From Solidesulfovibrio carbinolicus (GTDB taxonomy: Bacteria > Desulfobacterota > Desulfovibrionia > Desulfovibrionales > Desulfovibrionaceae), in assembly GCF_004135975.1 (NCBI RefSeq), contig NZ_CP026538.1:1736001-1800000 (forward strand): DNA of 64,000 bases. The letters run 5' to 3'. Each line of letters opens with the position of its first letter. Within the stretch, counting starts at the first letter, position 1. Of the stretch, positions 45,961-55,936 are shown one piece after another. The notes beneath the pieces are model-generated. The model saw only the letters and a list, made by a program, of their open reading frames with translations, ran no database searches and was not told the DNA's origin. The translations under genes were made by a program, and so were the position numbers.

Positions 45961-46397
45961 GGCGCAAGAGCCATAATGCACGCCGGGCCGGCGGTAAAGG
46001 GGGCGAGGCGCGGCTTGTCGGGATGCCTGCGTCGGTGGCGTCCGGCTGAGGGAACAAGGCGCGGCGGCATGGCCGGCGCTGCAGCCTAGCTGACAAGGCC
46101 AGGCCAGGATTGAGCAGCGGACGAAGGACCGCCGCCTGGCGCGTGACGGATGGCGTCGCCGCCTGGGGAAGTCACAGCTGCGAGCCACGGCGTGAACCTT
46201 GCAGCTGGTGTCCTTGTCGTCTATCATTGGGCACAGCGAGTGTCAGGAAATTGGGAGATAATGGCAGTCGCCGGGCGACGGCTAATAGTAGACTGCTTCA
46301 GAGTCGTTCTTGTTCGAGGCTTGAGGGCGGTGGACAAGGCCGGCACGGGACGCAGGAAGGCGCTGAAGAGGACAAGGGCTTCAATGCCGAGGACCGC
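45961..46397. other. Intergenic region upstream of the SGNH-radical SAM gene
   Basis: 437 bases, divergent gap. No gene, though composition shifts to lower GC towards the right. Contains one good promoter candidate (46199-46227). Confidence 0.5.
46199..46227 (+). promoter_or_regulatory. Candidate sigma-70 promoter
   Basis: TTGCAG and TATCAT with an exact 17-base spacer, about 170 bases before the SGNH-radical SAM start codon. Confidence 0.4.
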
Positions 46398-48287
46398 ATG
46401 GGAACCAATACACGAAAAATTGTCATAGTAGGCGATTCTTTGGGCATGGAGCGGACTGGCGATCTTGGTGACATTCCGCTTGGCGTCACTTAGCCTGTCC
46501 TTTTGCAGAAATTGCTTCCGAAAAGTGCCGGCTCTGAAATTGTCATCGGGTCCGCCTGCATACGGGCCAGAACCATGGACACCGTTGCGGACGCCATCGC
46601 CGATGCCGCGATTTTTGGCGCGGACACGGTCATCGTTCAGGCAGGCATCGTGGACTGTTTTCCGAGGATTTCGTCTCGGGAAGACAGAGAGCGCTTGAAC
46701 AGTCTGCGGCCGGAACTGCGCGATGTCATCCGCAAGTTTCTTAGGGAAAACCGTGATGCCGTTCTCGCCGAGGCGGGGAGCGTGGTTTATACAAGTCTGG
46801 AGACGTATAGGGACAGCGCTCTTCAGGCTGCCATGTTGGCGCAACGCCTCGGCCTTAACATCATATTCTTGTCGATCGTTGCGCATAGCGACCTGGAATA
46901 TGCCACTCCAGGCGTCATGAATAATGTCGAGCAGTATAATAATGCCTTGCGCGAAGTGTGCGCGCTGACGGAGTGCGCCGAATATTTTGATTTGACGGAA
47001 TTTTCTAAAGACAAGGAGTTGCTGCACGACGATTTGTATCACATTAGCCCCCAAGGCAACGCGAGGCTGGCGCTGCTGATGCGAAACCATCTGGTGCGGC
47101 CCGCGTCCTGCGCCAGCACGGGAGGGCAGGCCGAAGGAAAGAAACTGCAGGCGTTCGTCAAGGCTCGGGCCGAGGTTTTGCACGTGCTCGGCGGCGTGCT
47201 GGCCAAGGCGGGGCACACCGCCCGCGCAGACGCCGCAGAAAAGGCCGCAGCCCAGACAATAATCCACTTTCCGAGCCGTAGGACAGGAAATATCCCGACC
47301 AGCGCCTTTATCGAGATTACTAATCATTGTAATCTAAATTGCACAATGTGCAACACGCAAATGTCGAAGCGAATGAAGGGATTCATGTCGCCTGAGGTAT
47401 TTGATAAAGTTATTGCGAGGCTGCAGTCTGTTGGGATATATCGGGCGGCACTTCATACTGTTGGTGAAACTTTGCTGCATCCGAATCTTGGTGATCTACT
47501 TGGTATTGCCAGGAAACGAAATTTCAGCGTCTTCTTTAGCACTAATGGGCAGCTTACGGGGAAGCTGGAAAAGATTTTGCCGTATTACTCTGGGTTGTTT
47601 AACAGTATTCGATTTTCCATCGATGCGGCGACGCCGGAAACCTATGCGCTCATCCGAAAAGGTGGAAAAATTGAACGGGTGTGGAAGTCCTTTCAGCTCA
47701 TCAGGGATTTCAATGTCGCCCATGGGACGAACTTTGGCATTGTTACGAATTATATTCTTTCGGATACGAATATTGGTGAGATCGACAGCTTTATTGATCA
47801 CGTGAGCGAGTTTGCCCCTGTCGACAGCATGAAGTTCAATCTCCCGAATTCCTTGAGCCCCGATCCGTCGTTTCTCAAGGAAATCTTCTCCTTCCACAGT
47901 TTGATATACCCAACCGGCTATGGGTGCATGCTGCCGTTCAACACGGTCGCCATCACCTTTGACGGCAAGGTTTCGCTGTGCTGTCGGGACTATGACGCGG
48001 ATTTGACGATTGGCTCTTTTCTCAAGGACAACCCGTTGGGGATTTGGCGAGGCAAACAGGCGGAAGCCATTCGCCAAGGGGTTCTTGGCGTTGGGGAATG
48101 CCCGGGACTCTGCGCCAAGTGCCACAATGTTTCTGGCTCCGAGATATCCTCCATGTTCATCCATAACGCCCGCGCGCTGGGGCTTCGGGATCTTGGTGCA
48201 CGGTTGTGGAGCGTGCTTGCGGCCATGGCGCATGATCCATACGACCTCGGCGGCGTACGTAAGGCCTGCTTAAACGCCCTGTCCTGA
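46398..48287 (+). pseudogene. SGNH hydrolase-radical SAM/SPASM fusion interrupted by in-frame TAG
   Basis: One reading frame of 630 codons with a single TAG at 46491-46493. Before it: MGTNTRKIVIVGDSLGM, an SGNH block with the catalytic Ser, led by GAGGA at 5 bases. After it the same frame continues (PVLLQKLLPKSAG) through the hydrolase, whose Asp/His pair is DDLYHISPQG, into a radical SAM domain (NHCNLNCTMC) and a SPASM-like cysteine set (GCMLPF, LCCRDYD, CPGLCAKCH). SGNH relatives read ..TYPxLLQ.. here, so TAG stands for Tyr. The downstream part has no usable start. GC is lower than in neighbours, suggesting transfer. Nonsense-mutated gene, or read through; not resolvable here. Confidence 0.75.
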
Positions 48288-48572
48288 TCTTACCGGTCGG
48301 CGATTGGCCTGCGGACTTTGTCCGGTAACGGAAGAGCTTTGTCGGCCATGCCGCCGTATCAGGTAATTTCCTTGCGGTGCTGGGATCGTTTCGGTGATAC
48401 GGTAGGGGAAAGCCCTTGGGCGTAAGCGTTTAGCATGCATCCGGGGGCTGGGCCTTTCCCTTGGTCGCGACGAAGCCTTGGCTTCCCCGGCCATGTGGCG
48501 ATTGCGGCAGAGTTTGCGCGTACAAGCGTGCTCTAGCGATTCCAGGACCTACGGCAAACCGCGAGGCGAAAC

Positions 48573-49973
<1,401 letters not shown>

Positions 49974-50028
49974 TCCTGCCGTTGGCGGGGAACTCCTCGC
50001 CAACGGCAGCCCTTTCCCTTTGTCCATT

Positions 50029-50095
50029 GCAGGGGTCCGGGGGGATCATCCCCCCGGCGGGCGCGGGCAGAGCCCGCTCTTCCTCTTCCCTTATT
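50029..50095. terminator. Type-C palindrome between fumC and DUF1848 gene
   Basis: GGGTCCGGGGGGATCATCCCC-CCGG followed by GCGCGGGCAGAGCCCGCTC, the standard type-C arrangement, and a T-rich tail, between convergent genes. Confidence 0.7.
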
Positions 50096-50114
50096 CCCTC
50101 ATTCCCCTTCCCCT

Positions 50115-50987
50115 TCACAACCTGACGCCGTCGGGATCGTGACGGGCGTAGGCCGTGCGGGCGCGGTCGAAACTTGTGGTGGCGTAGCAGCAGGCGCAGC
50201 CGAACAGGCAGCGGTCGTAGGCCCCGATGTCGCGGCTTTTGGCGCAGCCGCAGCCCGGGCGCTGGCCGGGGTCGCGGTCGGCGGTCACGGCGCGTCCGGT
50301 CCGGGCGGCGATCCAGTCGCCGTCGATGCAGCGCGAGGCGGCGATGCCGGCGGCGGCGTAGTCGGCCGGCTGGCAGCAGGTCGTAAGCGTCAGGGAATGG
50401 GCGGCGGCCATATCGCGCAGGTCGAGCAGCAGGCGCAGGCGTTCGGCCTCGGGAACATCGAGGGGGGCAAAGCCTTGCGCAGCGGCGGCGGCCAGGCGTT
50501 TGGCGATTTTGCGATAGGGTTCGACGAAGCTGACGATGACGCGGTCGGTGTGGCCGGCCAGGGCGGCGGCCAGCCGGGCGAAGGTGCGGCGATGCCAGTC
50601 GGGCGGCGTGGCGGCGGTCAAGGCGATGGGGTCGTAGCGCCAAGCCACCCGGCCGGGCAGGGCGGCGGCGAGATCGCGGAAAGCCGGCACGGAAACCTCC
50701 GGGCCGGGGCATTTGGGGTCCAGGGGCCGGGGGTTGTCCAGGAGCGTGACGAGGAAGAAGGCCTCGTGGCCCATGGTGGCGAGTTCGGGCTGATGGGGCA
50801 GCATGGGACGCGGGTCGCGGGTCCAGAAGACAATGGCGGCGACGTCCTCGGGAAGAAGCGACACGCGGCTGATCTGGGCGGCGTTGAAAGGGTTGGCCAC
50901 TTCGCAAAAGCCGGCCCTGATCCGGTTCATGAACCAACGGCTGTAGAAGGCCGGGATGTCCGTGCGCCGGCTGGCGCTTATGAGCAC
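50115..50987 (-). CDS. DUF1848 Fe-S protein
   Basis: 290 residues starting with the family motif ISASRRTDIPAFYS and ending with a Cys-rich segment (CGCAKSRDIGAYDRCLFGCACCYA) that probably binds an Fe-S cluster. Function unknown. GTG start overlaps the end of dsdA by 10 bases, so the two are coupled. Confidence 0.9.
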   Translation of the reverse strand: MLISASRRTDIPAFYSRWFMNRIRAGFCEVANPFNAAQISRVSLLPEDVAAIVFWTRDPRPMLPHQPELATMGHEAFFLVTLLDNPRPLDPKCPGPEVSVPAFRDLAAALPGRVAWRYDPIALTAATPPDWHRRTFARLAAALAGHTDRVIVSFVEPYRKIAKRLAAAAAQGFAPLDVPEAERLRLLLDLRDMAAAHSLTLTTCCQPADYAAAGIAASRCIDGDWIAARTGRAVTADRDPGQRPGCGCAKSRDIGAYDRCLFGCACCYATTSFDRARTAYARHDPDGVRL

Positions 50988-52270
50988 GCGCAGGCTCCGG
51001 CCTGGGTGAGCAGTTCGGCGAATACGGCGTCGGGGAGCAGGCTGCCGCCGGTGGCCCAGAGGAGGTGGACGGCCGGACGGCCGGCCAGGGCCGGGAAGCC
51101 GGCCCGGCGCACGGCCAGGGGGCCGGCCAGGGCGGCGGCGGCCGAGGGTTCCAGGCGCAGGCCGTCGGCGGCGTGGGCTTCGCCGACCAGACGCAGCATC
51201 CGGGCGTCGGTGACGGTGAGCGCGCCGTCAAGGACATGCTCCAGGCAGGCGCAGGCCAGGGCCGAGGGGCGGGTCACGGCCAGGCCGTCGGCCACGGTGG
51301 GGCCGGTCAGGCCCCATTCCCGGGCGTCGATGCCGGCATGGCGGCCGGTGGCCAATCCCAGGAGCACGGCCGGGGCCTTGGTCGGTTCGACGGTAAAGCA
51401 CAAGGCGGCGTCGTCCAGAGCCAGACGCGCGCCCAGGGCAATGCCGCCCGGCGCGCCGCCCACGCCGCAGGGCAGGTGCAGGCACAGTGGGGTTTCCGGC
51501 GAGACGGTCAGGCCGGCAGCAGCCAATTTGGCCGGCAACCGCAGGCCGGCCACGCCGTAGCCGGTGAAGAGATCAACGGAATTTTCGTCGTCAATGAAAT
51601 GCAGGCGGTCGTTGCCGGCCGCTTCGGCCCGGGCCACGGCGCAGGCGGCGGCATAGTCGCCGGCGTGTTCGACCACCACGGCGCCGGCGGCGCGCAGGCG
51701 GTCTTTTTTCCAGGCCGTGGCTTCGGCCGACATGTGAACCACCACGGCAAACCCCAGCCCCCGGCCAAAAACGCCGATGGACAGGCCCAGGTTGCCGGTG
51801 GAACCGACGGAGAGGGTATGGCCGGCGAAGAAGGCCCGGGCGGCAGGTTCGGCCAGCCGGAGGCAGTCGTCGCCGGGGCCAGCGAGCAGACCCTCGGCCA
51901 GGGCCAGGCGCTCGGCCACGCACAAGACGGCGTGGAGGCCGCCGCGCGCCTTGACCGAGCCGACCACGGGCAGGGCATGGTCGGCGGCCAGATAGACCCG
52001 GTCGGTTTCGGGCAGGCCGGCTTCATGGAGCCGGCGGGCCAGGCCCGGCACGGACAGAAGCGGCGATTCGACCACGCCTTCGGCCGGCGCGAGTTCAGGA
52101 AAAAGACGCGCCAAAAGCGGCGCGAACCAGGCAAACCGGTCCCGCGCCGCTTCAATGTCGGCCAGGGTGACGGGCAACGTGTCCCGGATCTCGGCCATGG
52201 GCCGGCGGCCGGGATTGACGAAACACACGGGTTTTGCGGCGCGCAGGCCGGCAACAAGGGCGGCGTCCAT
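50978..52270 (-). CDS. dsdA: D-serine ammonia-lyase
   Basis: 430-residue PLP enzyme of fold type II that deaminates D-serine to pyruvate. PLP lysine K107 in GSVKARGG, phosphate-binding loop SVGSTGNLG, and HLPCGVGGAPGG match DsdA. No DsdC or transporter next to it. Coupled to the DUF1848 gene. Confidence 0.9.
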   Translation of the reverse strand: MDAALVAGLRAAKPVCFVNPGRRPMAEIRDTLPVTLADIEAARDRFAWFAPLLARLFPELAPAEGVVESPLLSVPGLARRLHEAGLPETDRVYLAADHALPVVGSVKARGGLHAVLCVAERLALAEGLLAGPGDDCLRLAEPAARAFFAGHTLSVGSTGNLGLSIGVFGRGLGFAVVVHMSAEATAWKKDRLRAAGAVVVEHAGDYAAACAVARAEAAGNDRLHFIDDENSVDLFTGYGVAGLRLPAKLAAAGLTVSPETPLCLHLPCGVGGAPGGIALGARLALDDAALCFTVEPTKAPAVLLGLATGRHAGIDAREWGLTGPTVADGLAVTRPSALACACLEHVLDGALTVTDARMLRLVGEAHAADGLRLEPSAAAALAGPLAVRRAGFPALAGRPAVHLLWATGGSLLPDAVFAELLTQAGACACS

Positions 52271-52332
52271 GGCGGCAAGCTAGCCCAAACCCATCCGCCA
52301 AGCTAGCCCGCAGCAATGGTGGTTTCCATCAA

Positions 52333-52383
52333 GGGGGTCCGGGGGGATTATCCCCCCCGGCCGCCGGAGCATCTCCCCCTCTT
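52333..52383. repeat. Type-C/A hybrid palindrome downstream of the zinc-ribbon gene
   Basis: GGGGGTCCGGGGGGATTATC core followed by GGCCGCCGGAGCATC, that is a type-C stem joined to the GCCGCCGGAG boundary seen in types A and B. Confidence 0.6.
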
Positions 52384-52653
52384 CTAACTATTGGCCGCGT
52401 ATTTGGCGGCGGCGCGGGCGGCGGGGGTGGTGTTTTTGACGGTGGCGAGGGTGGCTGGCGGCTGCGACGGCTGGAGTGGCGGCGCGGCAGGGGGAACCTG
52501 GGGCGTCGGTTTTTTGGCGTTGCCGGCCAGGCGGAAGGGCGAGGCGAAGTGGTGGCCGCATTCCGGGCAGGCCATGAGCACGCCGCCGACATCGGGCGGA
52601 AACCGCAGCGCCTGGCCGCAGCCGGGGCAAGTACGAACAAGGGCGTCGGACAT
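52384..52653 (-). CDS. Zinc-ribbon protein, 89 aa
   Basis: Two CxxC pairs (CPGCG at about 9-13, CPECGHH at 29-35) form a zinc ribbon; the rest is Pro/Ala-rich. Hypothetical; such proteins often bind RNA or partner proteins. Unlinked to its neighbours by spacing. Confidence 0.75.
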   Translation of the reverse strand: MSDALVRTCPGCGQALRFPPDVGGVLMACPECGHHFASPFRLAGNAKKPTPQVPPAAPPLQPSQPPATLATVKNTTPAARAAAKYAANS

Positions 52654-52791
52654 CGGTGACTCCTTGGCCGGAAATTATGCAAGACAAGTGCCCGGCGCGG
52701 GCGGGATGGTTACAGCCGGGAGCGGACTTAGCGCAGGCGTCATGAAACCGTGGCGGCCGGGTATTCGGCCGGGCTGACAGGCAGCCGCGTC

Positions 52792-53370
52792 TCATTTCTC
52801 CCAGACCGGCGGCCAGGCGCGCAGGAAGGCCAGCACGAGGTCGCGTCCTTCCTCGATGGACAACCGTTCGGCGTCCACCACGCATTCGGCGGCCGGGTCT
52901 TCCTCGAAGGGCACGTCCACGCCAATGACCTGTCCCAGACCCGGGAAGTCGCGGCCGGTGGCTTTGCGCATCATGGCCTTGGCATAGAGGCCGGCCATGA
53001 CCTTGCCTTCGGGCCGGGCCGCCTCCCGGGCCATGGCCGTGGCCAGGGAGCAGCGGACGTGGATTTCGGCGAAGTGCGGCATAAGCGACCGGGCATAATC
53101 GCGCATGGCCCGGCGCGGGGCCGAGGCATCCATGACCACCAACCCTGTATGCTTCCGGTACAGACCGGCCGCTTCCTCGGCAAAAAGCTTGTAGGCCTTT
53201 TCGCGTTCGCCCTCGCTGTAGGTGGGCTTGGGAAAATAGGCCTTGCGCCGGTCGTCGAGTTCGAGCAACGCCACATCGCCCCCGGCAAGGGTCAGATAGT
53301 GGCACACGGCCCGGGCCAGGGCGCTCTTGCCCGAGCCGGGCAGTCCGGTGAACCAAATGGCGGCAGGCAT
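52792..53370 (-). CDS. cysC: Adenylylsulfate kinase-like protein
   Basis: 192-residue P-loop kinase of the APS kinase family. Walker A GLPGSGKS at 9-16, LELDDRRKAYFPKPTYSEGER region resembling the APS-binding motif (usually LDGDxVR), and VVMDASAPRRAMRDYAR. Begins 5 bases after an aminoglycoside-phosphotransferase-like gene. The canonical Asp-Gly-Asp is altered to LDD, so APS may not be the true substrate. Confidence 0.78.
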   Translation of the reverse strand: MPAAIWFTGLPGSGKSALARAVCHYLTLAGGDVALLELDDRRKAYFPKPTYSEGEREKAYKLFAEEAAGLYRKHTGLVVMDASAPRRAMRDYARSLMPHFAEIHVRCSLATAMAREAARPEGKVMAGLYAKAMMRKATGRDFPGLGQVIGVDVPFEEDPAAECVVDAERLSIEEGRDLVLAFLRAWPPVWEK

Positions 53371-53375
53371 GGGGA

Positions 53376-54488
53376 TCAGTCCATATAGCGGTTGAAGTTG
53401 GCCCAGTCGAAGCGGTCGTCTTCCAGCACGTTTTCGAGAAAACGCAACAACCCCTGGCGCACAGCCTCGGGATGGCCGGGATACCACTGGGGCGAGGCCA
53501 CCACCAGCCCCCGGAAAACGTAGAACGGCGCGATGACGGCAAGCATTTCGGCGTCGTTGGTGCGCTCCAGATAGGTCTCCCAGAAGGTCCGGTAGAGCCG
53601 TTCGAAGTCGCCACCAAGGCGCGCGCCGCCGTAGAGGCCAAAGAGCACGAAATTGAGGCTCATGGTGGCCACGTCGTCGGCCGGTTCGCCCCATTGGCCC
53701 CGGCTGCGGTCCAGCACGGCGAAATCGCGCGTCTCCCCCTCTTCCTGAATGAGCACGTTCCAGGGGTGGAAGTCGCCGTGAACGTCGCTTAAGCGGTGGG
53801 TGAAGGCCCGAAGCTTCCAGCGCCAGTCAATGACGCGTTTTTCCAGGGCGCAAAAACGCTCGGGCGCAAACAGCTCGTAGGGATAGGGATAGGCGTCCAC
53901 AAGGCCGAAGATGCACTCCGACGCGCCGATCAAATTGCGGATGCGGCGCAGATAGAGGTCGGCGTCGTCCTTCTTGGCGCTGTGCACCCGGGCCAGCCAG
54001 CGGGCGAACTCCCGGGCCATGGCCAGATCCTTGGCCTCCAGGCCGGTCTTTTGGATGCGGGCCAAATCCAGATAATAATCGTAGCCCGGGGCCTTCTCGG
54101 TGACGATGAAAAATTCCCGGGGCCGGGACACGGGCACGAGGTTGTCGTCCTCGTCGAAATAGCCCAGGGCCATGGGGCGCACATGCTTTTCCATCTCTCC
54201 GGAAGTGGCATGCTGGAACATGAGGATGGCGGCCCGGTCCCAGTAGAACTGGTGGCCGTACTTGTCGCCGCGCATGATGGACAGCACGCCCCGGCGCAGT
54301 TCGCCGCCGGCTTCGAACTTCAGGCACACCGGCTTGCCGTAGCCGAATTCCTTCATGCCCTGGTCGTCCACGCCCATTTCGCAGGCTCCGGCCAGGCGCG
54401 CGTCAGGCCCGAAAGCCTGGGCGAGGAAACGCTCCAACGCCTCCGGCCGTATGGTGATGGCTGGTTTTTTTTCGGTTCCTTTACGCAT
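53376..54488 (-). CDS. Aminoglycoside phosphotransferase-like kinase
   Basis: 370 residues with APH/choline kinase fold. Catalytic loop HGDFHPWN (H237, D239, N244). The metal-binding Asp normally in a DFE/DWE motif is D260 within LDRSRGQWGEPADDVA. Coupled to the cysC-like gene. Drug resistance is unlikely; a sugar or small-metabolite kinase is more probable. Substrate unknown. Confidence 0.82.
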   Translation of the reverse strand: MRKGTEKKPAITIRPEALERFLAQAFGPDARLAGACEMGVDDQGMKEFGYGKPVCLKFEAGGELRRGVLSIMRGDKYGHQFYWDRAAILMFQHATSGEMEKHVRPMALGYFDEDDNLVPVSRPREFFIVTEKAPGYDYYLDLARIQKTGLEAKDLAMAREFARWLARVHSAKKDDADLYLRRIRNLIGASECIFGLVDAYPYPYELFAPERFCALEKRVIDWRWKLRAFTHRLSDVHGDFHPWNVLIQEEGETRDFAVLDRSRGQWGEPADDVATMSLNFVLFGLYGGARLGGDFERLYRTFWETYLERTNDAEMLAVIAPFYVFRGLVVASPQWYPGHPEAVRQGLLRFLENVLEDDRFDWANFNRYMD

Positions 54489-54545
54489 GGGGAAGAGGCC
54501 TCCGGCGGCTGGGGGCCTGAGGCCCCCAGACCCCCCACTTGGGAG
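54487..54545. repeat. Type-B palindrome upstream of the kinase pair
   Basis: GAGGCCTCCGGCGGC then CTGGGGGCCT and AGGCCCCCAG. Immediately before the kinase start codon, so possibly in its leader. Confidence 0.6.
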
Positions 54546-54639
54546 AAGGGGGGAAAGGGGTTGTGGACGTGATTGGCGGCACGTCGCTTATAAAGAATAG
54601 GCGCAGGCGGCGGAGGCTGCAAGGGATAAACCTGTCGAG

Positions 54640-54700
54640 GGGTCCGGAGATCATCCCCCCGGCGGGGTGCGGGGCGGAGCCCCGCTCTTATCTCTTCGTG
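54640..54700. terminator. Type-C palindrome at the 3' end of the flippase gene
   Basis: GGGGTCCGGAGATCATCCCC-CC and GGGGCGGAGCCCCGCTC in type-C order, at the stop of the Wzx-like gene. Confidence 0.6.
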
Positions 54701-55899
54701 AATCCCCACTTCACGAAGGCCCAGCCGAGGCCGGCGCACAGGGCGGCTTCGGTGGCCACAGTGGCCAGGGCCGCGCCCTTGGCGGCAAGCAGTGGAATAA
54801 ACAGGAAATTGAGGGCGATGTTGAGCACGGCGGCAATGATGGTGACCACGGCGTAGTAGCGCTCGCGGCCAAGGGCTACAAGACCCTGGGTCAGGACGTA
54901 GTTGGGCAGGATAAAGGGTAGCGAGGCCAGCAGCCAAGCCAGAAGCGGCTCGGCGGCGGCGTATTTGTCGCCAAAGGCCAGACGCAGGATAAACGGGCCA
55001 AGGATGAGGCCGCCTATGGTCGCGGCGACGGCCAGGGCGATCATGACGCCGAGCATGAGGCGAAAGGAGCGGCCAAAGGCGCCCTGGTCGTCGAGGCTCA
55101 CGCGCAGCTTGCGGAAAAACACGTGGGCCAGGGGCGTGGCCAGCATGATGACGCCTTCGATGAGGCGGTAAGCGGCGGCGTAGTTGCCGACGGTGGCGTC
55201 ATCGCCGGTGAGGAACTTGAGCAGCACGATGTCGCAGCGGAAATAGATGGTGGTGGCGGCCGAGATGCACAAAAACGCGGCGCAGGGGGCGTAGACGTCG
55301 CGGTACAGGCCGATTTTGGGCCGCGTCAGCAGCGGTCGGGCGTAGGGCGTGGCCAGGGCCAACAGCTGGCCCACGGCCAGACCGGCGAAGACGGCCAGGG
55401 GGCCGGGCGAGGGGAAAAGCAGGGCGGCCCCGGCGGCCAGGGCCGTGGCCGTGCGCACCACGGCCCGCCACAAGGCCTCGGCGGCGAAATTGTTGTGACC
55501 CTTGAGTTCGGAGGAGACCAGCGAAGAAGCGCAAAACAGGGCGTAGTAGACCACGGCCGCGCCCAGGGGCAGGCGTTGCCCGTGCGGGAAAAGCGGGATC
55601 AGGCAAAGCCCGAGCAGCGTCACGGCCAACAGGTGACCCAAGGCCAGGGACAAAAGCGACGGCCGACCCGGAACAGGGGACAGGCCGGCCTTGGCCGTTT
55701 CGCGAAAGACCAGGGTGGAAAAGCCGCCGTCCTGCAGGATGGCGAAAAGCGACCCCAGGGTGAGGAGGTAGGAGTATTCGCCGAACCCGGCCGGACCCAG
55801 GACGCGGCCGAGCAGGAAGGTCAGCCCCACGGACACGGCGGCGGCGTAGAGGGTGGCCGCCCACTGGCTGCTAAGCGCCTTGGTCAGGGCGCGGCTCAC
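54688..55899 (-). CDS. Wzx-like polysaccharide flippase
   Basis: 403-residue polytopic membrane protein (about 12 helices) of the MATE/PST family exporting lipid-linked glycans. N-terminal WAATLYAAAVSVGLTFLLGRVLGPAGFGEYSYLLTLG is typical. GTG start, weak ribosome site. Follows the GT39-like gene by 37 bases; they plausibly build and move an O-antigen- or capsule-like glycan. Confidence 0.85.
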   Translation of the reverse strand: MSRALTKALSSQWAATLYAAAVSVGLTFLLGRVLGPAGFGEYSYLLTLGSLFAILQDGGFSTLVFRETAKAGLSPVPGRPSLLSLALGHLLAVTLLGLCLIPLFPHGQRLPLGAAVVYYALFCASSLVSSELKGHNNFAAEALWRAVVRTATALAAGAALLFPSPGPLAVFAGLAVGQLLALATPYARPLLTRPKIGLYRDVYAPCAAFLCISAATTIYFRCDIVLLKFLTGDDATVGNYAAAYRLIEGVIMLATPLAHVFFRKLRVSLDDQGAFGRSFRLMLGVMIALAVAATIGGLILGPFILRLAFGDKYAAAEPLLAWLLASLPFILPNYVLTQGLVALGRERYYAVVTIIAAVLNIALNFLFIPLLAAKGAALATVATEAALCAGLGWAFVKWGFTKR

Positions 55900-55936
55900 G
55901 CGTTGTTCTCCTGGCCGGGCTCACCGTCAAGCGGCA

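Noticed and set aside
46491-46493. Pyrrolysine codon
   Set aside because: No pyl genes in the window and the aligned family residue appears to be tyrosine, one base away from TAG. Kept only as a test to run.
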